Shown here piece by piece: positions 57,468 through 64,000 of a stretch of DNA of 64,000 nt. How positions within the stretch are numbered: the first letter of the stretch is position 1; each line of letters opens with the position of its first letter. The DNA is from Aedoeadaptatus nemausensis. GTDB taxonomy: Bacteria > Bacillota > Clostridia > Tissierellales > Peptoniphilaceae. The notes beneath the pieces were generated by a model, which saw only the letters and a program-made list of their open reading frames with translations, was not told where the DNA came from and made no database searches. Where the stretch lies: the NCBI RefSeq assembly GCF_903819165.1, contig NZ_CAIJCS010000014.1, positions 310,001-374,000 of the forward strand. Reading direction: 5' to 3'. The position numbers were made by a program, and so were the translations under genes.

Positions 57468-59417
57468 CTAGCTAATGCTTGCGCCGGAAGCTAATTCTTC
57501 CATGGTGGTCGCAAGGGAAAGTTTACCGTTCTCGTCTTCCGCCGCAAGGAGCATCCCTTCGGAAAGGACGCCGCGAAGTTTAGTGGGCTTCAAATTGGCG
57601 AGGACGAGAATTTGCTTTCCTTCCAAATCTTCTTTCGTGTAATTTTCTTTAATACTCGAGCAGATGACACGCTTTTCCGTTCCCATTTTTATGTTCAGCA
57701 CATAGAGTCGATCGGCATTGGGATGATCTTCTACCGATTCGATGGTAGCGAGGCGAATGTCCAGCTTGTCGAAATCATCGATGGTAATTTCCGGTTTAAG
57801 CTCGAGCTTTTCCTCTTCTTGAGCTTCCGAGCTGCGGCTTGCAATCAAGGCTTCGGTGGCTTCCCAAAGGCGTTCGGTTTCTTTTTCGATGTCCAGACGG
57901 GGGAAGATAATTTGTTTTTCCCCTACGTGGTGGCCCGATCCTAATAGACCCCATTTTTTAGCGTCTTCCGCTTTAAATTCTTTCGATGCACCGATTTGCT
58001 CAGCGATGGAAAGGGCGGTATTTTCCATAAAGAAGGAAAGTAAAATGGAGACGATGCGAAGGGATTCGGCGAGATTGTAAAGTACGGTGTTAAGGCGTTC
58101 TTTGTCTTCCTCTCCCCCTTTGGCGAGAACCCAAGGTTCGTTTTCGTCTACGTATTTATTGGAACGGCGGATGAGCGTCCAAATAGCTTGAAGGGCCGTG
58201 GAGAATTGGTAGCCTTCCATTTCTTTTTCCACATCGTCCCAAATGCTCGTCGCCAATGCCATTAACTCTTTGTCGATGGCAGTTTCCGTCTTGGCTTCGG
58301 GAATAATCCCGTCATTGTACTTTTCGATCATGGAGACGGTACGGGAAACGAGATTTCCCAGGTCGTTTGCGAGATCCGAGTTTAAACGTTTCATAAAGCT
58401 CGTAACATTGAAACTTCCGTCGTGGCCGAAGGAAAATTCTCTGAGTAAGAAGTATTTTAAGGCATCGACGCCGTAGAGCTCGATAATGGGCTCGGGATAG
58501 ATCACATTGCCTTTGGATTTGCTCATTTTATCATTGTCGAATAAAATCCAGCCGTGACCGAAGATTTGTTTCGGCAGGGGCATATCCAGGGCCATGAGCA
58601 TGGCGGGCCAGATAATGGTGTGGAAGCGCATAATTTCCTTGCCTACGAAATGAACGTCGGCAGGCCAATAGCTGTTGAATTTATCCATATCCGTGCCGTA
58701 ACCGGCGCCGGTTAAGTAGCAAGAAAGGGCGTCGATCCAAACGTATATGACGTGTTCCGGGTCGAAGGGCACGGGAACGCCCCAATCGAAGGATGATCGG
58801 GTAACTGAAAGATCGTCCAAACCGTCTTTTAAGAAGGAGTTAATCATTTCACTCTTGCGATAAGCCGGTTGAATAAATTCCGGATGATCTTCATAATATT
58901 GAAGGAGTTTATCCCGATATTTGGAAAGGCGGAAGAAATAACTTTCTTCATGTTGCAAGTGGGTTTCCCTACCGCAGTCGGGACAGAGATGTCCTTCGTC
59001 TAATTGAGATTCCGCCCAGAAAGATTCGCAGGGTGTGCAGTAGTAGCCTTCGTATTCGCCTTTATAGATTTCGCCTTTATCGTAAAGCTTTTGGAAAAGT
59101 TCCTTAACATTTTTTTCGTGAACTTTATCCGTAGAGCGCACAAAGGAATCGTAACGAATATCCATGGTTTCCCAAAGAGCTTTCGTATCGTCTACGATTT
59201 TGTCGATGTATTCCAGCGGCTTTTTGCCTTCCTCGGCGGCCTTGTCTTGGATTTTTTGGCCGTGTTCATCGGTGCCGGTGGTAAATAAAACATTGTATCC
59301 TTGCAATGTTTTATAACGCTTAACGGCGTCTACGGCTACGGTGCAATAGGTGTGGCCGATATGGAGATTACCGCTCGGGTAATAAATCGGCGTTGTGATG
59401 TAAAAATTTTTTGACAT
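57468..59417 (-). CDS. metG: Methionyl-tRNA synthetase
   Basis: Charges tRNA-Met. Class I motifs GNLHIGHTYC (HIGH) and KMSKSKGN (KMSKS); zinc knuckle CTPCESFWAESQLDEGHLCPDC (two CxxC); C-terminal Trbp111/EMAP-like tRNA-binding domain (~545-649, DFDKLDIRLATIESVEDHP). 649 residues. First gene of its operon; the leader holds two tandem small hairpins. Confidence 0.97.
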   Translation of the reverse strand: MSKNFYITTPIYYPSGNLHIGHTYCTVAVDAVKRYKTLQGYNVLFTTGTDEHGQKIQDKAAEEGKKPLEYIDKIVDDTKALWETMDIRYDSFVRSTDKVHEKNVKELFQKLYDKGEIYKGEYEGYYCTPCESFWAESQLDEGHLCPDCGRETHLQHEESYFFRLSKYRDKLLQYYEDHPEFIQPAYRKSEMINSFLKDGLDDLSVTRSSFDWGVPVPFDPEHVIYVWIDALSCYLTGAGYGTDMDKFNSYWPADVHFVGKEIMRFHTIIWPAMLMALDMPLPKQIFGHGWILFDNDKMSKSKGNVIYPEPIIELYGVDALKYFLLREFSFGHDGSFNVTSFMKRLNSDLANDLGNLVSRTVSMIEKYNDGIIPEAKTETAIDKELMALATSIWDDVEKEMEGYQFSTALQAIWTLIRRSNKYVDENEPWVLAKGGEEDKERLNTVLYNLAESLRIVSILLSFFMENTALSIAEQIGASKEFKAEDAKKWGLLGSGHHVGEKQIIFPRLDIEKETERLWEATEALIASRSSEAQEEEKLELKPEITIDDFDKLDIRLATIESVEDHPNADRLYVLNIKMGTEKRVICSSIKENYTKEDLEGKQILVLANLKPTKLRGVLSEGMLLAAEDENGKLSLATTMEELASGASIS

Positions 59418-59429
59418 GTATGCCTCCTC

Positions 59430-59465
59430 GCATATAGATGATATGCCCGGTCATATAGGATGACC
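59430..59465 (-). promoter_or_regulatory. Two tandem stem-loops in the metG leader
   Basis: GCATAT-loop-ATATGC (59430-59446) and GGTCAT-loop-ATGACC (59449-59465): both 6-bp stems with 5-nt loops, 2 nt apart, between promoter and start. No T-box motif is present, which is the usual control of metG in many Firmicutes. Confidence 0.5.
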
Positions 59466-59484
59466 ATTGTCATTACTTCTGTAT

Positions 59485-59513
59485 ATTATACTATCACCCT
59501 CTCCCTGACGCAA
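59485..59513 (-). promoter_or_regulatory. Promoter of metG operon
   Basis: Minus strand TTGCGT (59508-59513), 17-nt spacer, TATAAT (59485-59490). Its -35 overlaps the -35 of the divergent pentapeptide gene. Confidence 0.75.
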
Positions 59514-59533
59514 TGAATGGCCCGTGGTATACT
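59505..59533 (+). promoter_or_regulatory. Promoter of pentapeptide-repeat gene
   Basis: CTGACG (59505-59510), 17-nt spacer ending TGG (extended -10), TATACT (59528-59533), 20 nt before ATG. Confidence 0.75.
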
Positions 59534-59553
59534 TAGTTTAAGGGGGAATCATA

Positions 59554-60162
59554 ATGGCAACTCAAGAAAAAATTTATATCGATCAAAATTTAAAGGGAGC
59601 GGATTTTTGCAATATGGATCTTTCCGGCGCCGACTTTTCCGGAAGCGATCTTTCCCACGCTTGGTTCGATCACGCCATTCTTCGAGGAGCGAATTTTAAA
59701 GGGGCCACTTTACAGGAGGCGAATTTCAGAAACGCCGATTTAACGGGAGCCGATCTTTCCGGCGCCTATCTCTTCGGCGCGGTGATGGAGGAATCTATTT
59801 TAGACGATGTGATCACCGACGAGGACACGAAATTTTTCAGACTCCACTGCCCGGAAGAAGGGGCCTTTATCGGCTATAAGAGATGTTATAATCACAGGCT
59901 CGTCACCCTCTACATCCCGGAAGATGCGGTCCGCACCTCCGCCACGATGAACTCCTGCCGCTGCGACAAAGCTTATGTAGTATCCATTACAGATTTCGAA
60001 GGCAAGGAACATTTCAGCGATGCGGTGAGCCTCATCGACGAGGATTTCATCTACAAGCCACACACCATGATGTATGCAGGCAATTTCAATCCCGATCGCT
60101 GGCGAGATTCCACCGGCGGCATTCATTTCTGGATGACAAAGGAAGAGGCCTTCGCCTATTAA
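59554..60162 (+). CDS. Pentapeptide-repeat protein with C-terminal DUF5758-like domain
   Basis: 202 residues. N-terminal ~12-75 forms a right-handed beta-helix of A(D/N)LxG-type repeats (LKGADFCNMDLSGADFSGSD, LRGANFKGATLQEANFRNAD). The C-terminal ~85-202 (RLHCPEEGAFIGYKRC; GGIHFWMTKEEAFAY) resembles the DUF5758 domain found attached to pentapeptide repeats. No signal peptide; cytosolic. Gyrase protection has been shown for other pentapeptide proteins, but this short repeat block gives no basis for it here. Single gene. Confidence 0.88.
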   Translation: MATQEKIYIDQNLKGADFCNMDLSGADFSGSDLSHAWFDHAILRGANFKGATLQEANFRNADLTGADLSGAYLFGAVMEESILDDVITDEDTKFFRLHCPEEGAFIGYKRCYNHRLVTLYIPEDAVRTSATMNSCRCDKAYVVSITDFEGKEHFSDAVSLIDEDFIYKPHTMMYAGNFNPDRWRDSTGGIHFWMTKEEAFAY

Positions 60163-60173
60163 CATTAAAAAAT

Positions 60174-60195
60174 TCCGCTGATAGCGGAACTTTTC
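60174..60195 (+). terminator. Terminator of the pentapeptide-repeat gene
   Basis: 7-bp stem TTCCGCT/AGCGGAA, GAT loop, then CTTTTCTC; 10 nt after the stop. Confidence 0.7.
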
Positions 60196-60201
60196 TCAAT
60201 A

Positions 60202-60253
60202 AACTAAGAATAGCGACATAAAAGTTTGTGCTTTCATGTCGCTATTCTTAGTT
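60202..60253. repeat. Large 18-bp perfect inverted repeat between converging genes
   Basis: AACTAAGAATAGCGACAT pairs perfectly with the reverse arm at 60236-60253; a further 4 bp follow after one mismatch, loop of six. It lies between the stops of two converging genes and is probably a shared terminator, but it is much longer than others here and lacks a clear T run. Confidence 0.75.
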
Positions 60254-60260
60254 AAGATTG

Positions 60261-60917
60261 TTATGCACTTTTTTCTATGGTGCCTTGGCTCACTTGCCAT
60301 GCGGGCTTCTTCATCTTAAGCTCGAATTGTCCGATCAAATAAGACGATACGATGGTCGTCATAAAGGAAAAGATCAGACGGCTCGGCGCAATATAAGTTA
60401 ATGAAAGCCCGAGAACGACAAAATCCGTAAACAGATAGGCGCGGGATATGGGCCATTTCAATTTTTTCGAAATAACCATGGCGAGGGCATCGTCTCCCCC
60501 GGCGCATCCCCCTGCCGTTACGGCAATTCCGCAGCCGCAGCCGATAAAAATACCGCCTGCAATGGCCGCTAAAAAGGGTGCATCGTAAAAGTTCGGCAAG
60601 ACCGGACCCATGCGATTGAAAACCCAGTAGAGTACGGCAAAGGATATGGTCGCAACGCCGGATTTTTTCAGGAATCGCTTCCCGAGCATAGAAAATCCGA
60701 GAGCGTAACACAAGCCGTCGAGTACGGGAGATGCGTAGGCGAGGTTTACGCCGAATACTTTTTTAAGTAAAAGGCCTAGACCCAATACGCCGCCCTCCGT
60801 GATTCTCGAGGGTTCGTGAATATTGATCACGCCGAAGGCCATAATGGCACAACCCAATACAATCTTGAAAAACTCTTCTTTTGTCATCTCTAAACGTCTC
60901 AGCATATGACTGAGCAT
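60261..60917 (-). CDS. YitT family membrane protein
   Basis: 218 residues with about six membrane helices. IVLGCAIMAFGVINIHEPSRITEGGVLGL and GCGCGIAVTAGGCAGGDDALAMVISKKL are the conserved YitT (DUF161) loops. It lacks the C-terminal DUF2179 domain of the long form. Function unknown; YitT proteins are thought to be transporters. The ATG at 60917 has GGAG 7 nt upstream, which can be hidden by the leader RNA. Own promoter; single gene. Confidence 0.9.
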   Translation of the reverse strand: MLSHMLRRLEMTKEEFFKIVLGCAIMAFGVINIHEPSRITEGGVLGLGLLLKKVFGVNLAYASPVLDGLCYALGFSMLGKRFLKKSGVATISFAVLYWVFNRMGPVLPNFYDAPFLAAIAGGIFIGCGCGIAVTAGGCAGGDDALAMVISKKLKWPISRAYLFTDFVVLGLSLTYIAPSRLIFSFMTTIVSSYLIGQFELKMKKPAWQVSQGTIEKSA

Positions 60918-61168
60918 GATTTCACTCCTAATCGGCGATTAGGGAACCAAAAAAAGACTGCCGTCTTAGGTTCTCCTAACTTCGCAATCTTCGGATGGTG
61001 TCGATGCTTTTTGTTTAGATGATTTTTTCTTATAAAAACTCTGAGCCAACAAATATGCTTAACGGCTCGAGATGTCCCACATCAGGCACTCCTCGAACAC
61101 TCATCGCATACTCTGCATCAGATAAAAACTACCGATGAACGGTAACCACCGTATAAAACAGTTCTAAC
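60918..61168 (-). ncRNA. Long structured leader RNA of yitT (candidate riboswitch)
   Basis: About 250 nt between the promoter and yitT. Seen on the minus strand: ACGGT-GGTT-ACCGT competing with ACCG-TTCAT-CGGT; a long arm CTGA...AGTATGC closing with GCATATT...TCAG that contains GATGT-GGG-ACATC; then TTAGG-A-GAACC, an inner hairpin AAGAC-GGCA-GTCTT with T7, and GGTTCCCTAA, which can pair back. The last CCTAAT can instead pair with ATTAGG, which covers the ribosome-binding site. These alternatives look like an expression platform. I recognise no known riboswitch class or T-box. Confidence 0.6.
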
Positions 61169-61174
61169 ACGAAT

Positions 61175-61203
61175 ACTATATCACAGTTTGTTTATTTATT
61201 CAA
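61175..61203 (-). promoter_or_regulatory. Promoter of yitT leader
   Basis: Minus strand TTGAAT (61198-61203), 17-nt spacer ending TGA (extended -10), TATAGT (61175-61180). Its -35 lies within the last codons of the upstream gene. Confidence 0.85.
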
Positions 61204-62302
61204 TTGTTTTTAAGACTTCAAGCACAGTTTTTATTTCGTCTTCCGTGTTGAAGTAAGAGGTGGACAAACGGCAGATGCCCGTTTCTTTTGTGTGGAGGAA
61301 TTCGTGTAGCAAGGGCGCACAGTGGTATCCCGGGCGACTGGCAATGCCTTCCTCTTCTAATAAAAGGGAAAGTTCCTGAGAGCTCATGCCTTCTTTTAAA
61401 ATACCGACGCAGCTCGTTCCCTTTTCCTTGGGATAAAAAATTTTATATTCCTCAAGCTCTCTCAAGCCTTTTAGGAGCCGTTCGAAAATATGGTTTTTCT
61501 TTTCGAAGTAATCTTCCCCCATGACAAATTCCGCACCGGCGGCGAGTCCTGCAAAGCCGTGAACATTGGCAGTTCCCGCCTCCCAAAGGACGGGTTTTTC
61601 ATCGGGCATTTTATGATTGAAACTTTCGATACCGCTTCCCCCCACTTTAATGGGCGCCGGGTGCACATCTTTACCGTAGAAAAATCCGCCGGTACCCATA
61701 GGGCCGTAAAGGGATTTATGGCCGGCAAAGCAATAGATTAATTTATCCGTAGGGCTCTCGGAGAGGTCGACGGGTACTTGCCCGAGTCCTTGAGCGCCGT
61801 CGATAATGACATAGAGATCGTGGGCCGACGCAAAATCCAAAACGGCGTCGATATCGGTGACGCTTCCCACTACATTGGATGCGTGAGTAATGACGACGGC
61901 CTTCGTGTTGGGCTTCAATGTTTTATCGAGCAAACTTACATCCGGCGCGAGATTCTCATCCAGAGGTAGAAAATCCAGCTCGCACCCGGTGGCATAAAGG
62001 GGTCTTAAAACGGAATTATGTTCGGCGACGGATGTAATGACGTGATCGCCTTTCTTAATAAGTCCGTGAATCGCCACATTTAAACTTTCCGTTACGCCAC
62101 TGGTCAAGGCGATGGAATCATCCGTTCCCAAAAGTTTCGCCATGTTTTTTCTGGTCTTTCGCAGTGCCCGGTAAGAGTTTTGGGCCCAAGCGTGGCTTCC
62201 CCTGCCGGGATTGCCGTAACCTTCTGTCATGGCGCGGTATACGGCATCGGCTACTGACTTCGGTTTAATGGCCGTCGTGGCGCCGTTATCTAAATAGATC
62301 AT
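61196..62302 (-). CDS. Cysteine desulfurase-like PLP enzyme (aminotransferase class V)
   Basis: 368 residues, PLP-binding Lys196 in FAGHKSLYGP, IIDGAQGLGQVPVD (PLP Asp), HASNVVGSV, and Cys328 in RPGYHCAPLLHEFL at the place of the persulfide cysteine of SufS-type enzymes. Begins MIYLDNGATT. Belongs to the class V group related to EF2568/CsdB; substrate could be cysteine or selenocysteine. Overlaps the DUF3343 gene by 4 nt. No iscU or sufBCD nearby. Confidence 0.9.
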   Translation of the reverse strand: MIYLDNGATTAIKPKSVADAVYRAMTEGYGNPGRGSHAWAQNSYRALRKTRKNMAKLLGTDDSIALTSGVTESLNVAIHGLIKKGDHVITSVAEHNSVLRPLYATGCELDFLPLDENLAPDVSLLDKTLKPNTKAVVITHASNVVGSVTDIDAVLDFASAHDLYVIIDGAQGLGQVPVDLSESPTDKLIYCFAGHKSLYGPMGTGGFFYGKDVHPAPIKVGGSGIESFNHKMPDEKPVLWEAGTANVHGFAGLAAGAEFVMGEDYFEKKNHIFERLLKGLRELEEYKIFYPKEKGTSCVGILKEGMSSQELSLLLEEEGIASRPGYHCAPLLHEFLHTKETGICRLSTSYFNTEDEIKTVLEVLKTIE

Positions 62303-62547
62303 AGTGCTTCCACCTTTCGTTTTCCGCCTTCTCTTTCGTAGGAAAAGACGCCGTTATAGGGATGGCCGCCATCGTCCAAGCGCTTCACGGCCTCTTCCAC
62401 ATCGTCTATATCTCCCATAAGGGCCAGACCGCAAGATTCGCGGATTTCGGGCAAAAGCGGGATGACACGCGTACCCAAATCCTCCGTGGCATCCAAAGCG
62501 TCGTAAACCTGATCCTGATTGTCAAAGGCAATTACAAAACGTTTCAT
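62299..62547 (-). CDS. DUF3343 small protein
   Basis: 82 residues; FVIAFDNQDQVYDALDA and IPLLPEIRESCGLALMGD with one conserved Cys. DUF3343 proteins are commonly encoded with cysteine desulfurases and have been proposed as sulfur or selenium carriers. Here it is directly upstream of such an enzyme, 9 nt after tex. Confidence 0.88.
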   Translation of the reverse strand: MKRFVIAFDNQDQVYDALDATEDLGTRVIPLLPEIRESCGLALMGDIDDVEEAVKRLDDGGHPYNGVFSYEREGGKRKVEAL

Positions 62548-62556
62548 CGCTCCTCC

Positions 62557-64000
62557 TTAAGAATGTTTCGGCGCATAATCGATGGAGATACGTCCCCGTT
62601 CTTTATCCACCTCAAGAATCTGTACTTTTAGGCGATCGCCTACTTTCAGCTTATTATAAATACTACCCTGTCCGCGCTTTAATATTCTTGAAACATGAAG
62701 TAGTCCCTCTTTTTTTACGCCGATATCTACGAAGGCGCCGAAGTCCACAACATTGGTGACTACGCCGTCCAGCTCCAATCCCGGGGTCAATTCTTCCATG
62801 GTGAGGGCCGTGCGGCGAAGACCGACATCGTCGCTGCCGCCGCGTATATCCCTGCCCGGTTTTTTGAGCTCGTTGCGAATGTCTTCCACCGTGTAGTTTC
62901 CCGCTTCTTCCAATTGCTTTCGCTCTTCCTCGTTGAGCTCGCCTTCCCGCATAATAAGTTCGGCGATGGGATAGGATTCCGGATGAACGCCGGTTTGATC
63001 CAGTACATTATCACCGCTTGCAATGCGCAAAAAGCCCGCCGATTGTTTAAAGGCCTTTTCTCCGAGACCTTTTACTTTTTTAAATTGCTTGCGATCGGTA
63101 AAGGCGCCGTTTTCTTCTCGGTAACTTACGATATTTTTCGCTACATTGCTGGCGATACCGGATACGAAAGAAAGTAATGGTACGGAAGCGAGGTTGATAT
63201 CCACTCCCACTTCGTTTACAGCACTTTCCACTACTCCTTCCAAACGATCGTCCAGAGCTTTTTTATTGAGATCGTGTTGATATTGGCCGACGCCAATATG
63301 GCGTGGTTCGATTTTTACAAGCTCCGCTAAGGGATCCTGCAAGCGGCGTGCAATAGAAATAGCGCCTCTTACGGTAACGTCGAGATCGGGGAATTCCTCG
63401 ATACCCAGCTCCGATGCGGAATAGACACTGGCGCCGTCTTCATTCACGATGGCGTAGGATATATCTAAGTTCTTTTCTGCGATAAGTTCCGCTACGAATT
63501 GCTCGGTTTCGTAGCTGGCCGTGCCGCTCCCGATGGCGATAACTTCCACTCCGTATTTTTTTGCGAGATCCATAATGATCTTTTTCGCTTCTGCTATTTT
63601 TTGCATAGGCGGTACCGGATAGATGACACTGTTATCGAGGAACTTTCCGTTCTCATCCACTACTGCCACCTTACAACCCGTGCGATACCCCGGGTCGATA
63701 CCGAGCACGACTTTGTGCCCCAGAGGCGGCAGGAGAAGGAGAGGCTTTAAGTTCGCCGCAAATACTTCGATGGCCGATTCTTCCGCCTGTTCTTTTAAAT
63801 CTCTCCGAAGTTCTCGTTCCAAGGAAGGGAACAGAAGGCGACTTAAGGCGTCTCTTGCGATAGTTTCCATCATTTCCCGCTTATCTTTCACCGGTTTTAA
63901 AATTTGGCACATCATGGAGACCAGGGTATCTTCGTCACATTCGATCTTTACTCTTAAGGCTCCCTCATTCTCTCCCCGATTGATGGCGAGGATATTGTGA
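62557..64000 (-). CDS. tex: Transcription accessory protein Tex (5' end outside window)
   Basis: C-terminal two-thirds of Tex: the frame stays open to the right edge, where HNILAINRGENEGALRVKI is the conserved region before the YqgF domain. Then GIDPGYRTGCKVAVVD (YqgF-like RNase H fold), HhH region FKKVKGLGEKAFKQSAGFLR, and C-terminal S1 domain LELDGVVTNVVDFGAFVDIG. About 480 residues are visible of ~720. Nucleic-acid-binding protein of transcription and toxin gene expression. Cotranscribed with DUF3343 and the desulfurase-like gene. Confidence 0.95.
   Translation of the reverse strand, partial: HNILAINRGENEGALRVKIECDEDTLVSMMCQILKPVKDKREMMETIARDALSRLLFPSLERELRRDLKEQAEESAIEVFAANLKPLLLLPPLGHKVVLGIDPGYRTGCKVAVVDENGKFLDNSVIYPVPPMQKIAEAKKIIMDLAKKYGVEVIAIGSGTASYETEQFVAELIAEKNLDISYAIVNEDGASVYSASELGIEEFPDLDVTVRGAISIARRLQDPLAELVKIEPRHIGVGQYQHDLNKKALDDRLEGVVESAVNEVGVDINLASVPLLSFVSGIASNVAKNIVSYREENGAFTDRKQFKKVKGLGEKAFKQSAGFLRIASGDNVLDQTGVHPESYPIAELIMREGELNEEERKQLEEAGNYTVEDIRNELKKPGRDIRGGSDDVGLRRTALTMEELTPGLELDGVVTNVVDFGAFVDIGVKKEGLLHVSRILKRGQGSIYNKLKVGDRLKVQILEVDKERGRISIDYAPKHS

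Noticed and set aside
60918-61168. T-box upstream of yitT
   Set aside because: The GGTGG...ACC segment lies at the 5' end of the leader, not before the terminator, and no AGGGTGGNACCGCG motif or specifier arm could be placed.

Overview
The window looks like a chromosomal segment of a low-to-mid GC, anaerobic Gram-positive bacterium. The best guess is Tissierellia, family Peptoniphilaceae (anaerobic cocci). The evidence is a complete Rnf complex (C-D-G-E-A-B), clostridial gene order around obgE/rplU-prp-rpmA/rng/TIGR03960/pbp2-mreDC, a ribosomal protein L27 with an N-terminal extension beside its protease Prp, a TPP riboswitch, and no aerobic respiratory genes. There is no phage, no insertion sequence, no CRISPR array and no rRNA. 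It is mostly core genome, with small accessory pockets near 32-35 kb, 41-47 kb, 51-55 kb and 59.5-61.2 kb.

Layout: 1-6.7 kb (minus) holds the 5' part of uvrC, then (transcribed right to left) obgE-yhbY-nadD-yqeK-LCP-rsfS-ridA-comEA. 6.9-7.9 kb (minus) is rplU-prp-rpmA with an L21-type leader. 7.9-18.9 kb (minus) is one long envelope/division cluster: NusG-II protein, Gx transporter, maf, radC, mreC, mreD, a 1074-residue PBP2, a MinD-like protein that has lost its nucleotide-binding lysines, two TIGR radical-SAM family proteins and an RNase E/G. mreB, minC, minE and rodA are missing from this cluster, which fits a coccus that has dismantled its rod and Min machinery. 19-24 kb (minus) is the Rnf operon. 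24.3-25.8 kb encodes a free biotin domain and a divergent carboxyltransferase without biotin carboxylase or membrane decarboxylase.

25.8-39 kb carries three solitary tRNA-Leu genes (anticodons CAG, GAG, CAA), each with its own TTTACA promoter and terminator, and tRNA-Lys(CTT). Between them lie an ADP-ribosylglycohydrolase, polA-coaE-peptide-binding lipoprotein, an unknown 155-residue protein, a phosphodiester glycosidase, a small lipoprotein, an M18 aminopeptidase and an OatA-like acyltransferase with altered catalytic residues. 39-47 kb holds a Cro/CI-type regulator, ftsH, a GerMN lipoprotein, dnaX-ybaB-recR, an Ala/Asn/Glu-rich mini-lipoprotein and a zinc-ribbon membrane protein. 47-51.5 kb has aspartokinase and a TPP-riboswitch thiamine-precursor ABC operon. 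51.7-54.1 kb has a P1B-type ATPase with an altered metal motif and a small partner. 54.6-59.4 kb (minus) is metG-tatD-rnmV-rsmA-arsR-glutaredoxin. 59.5-64 kb has a pentapeptide-repeat protein, a YitT membrane protein behind a long structured leader RNA, a cysteine-desulfurase-like enzyme with DUF3343, and the 3' part of tex.

The most promising undescribed elements are the ~250-nt leader RNA in front of yitT, which has mutually exclusive pairings around the ribosome-binding site; the decayed MinD-like protein; the minimal carboxyltransferase/biotin pair; and the P-type ATPase/DUF6110 pair close to an ArsR regulator with a complete alpha-5 zinc site. All functions come from reading the sequence; no database search was run.
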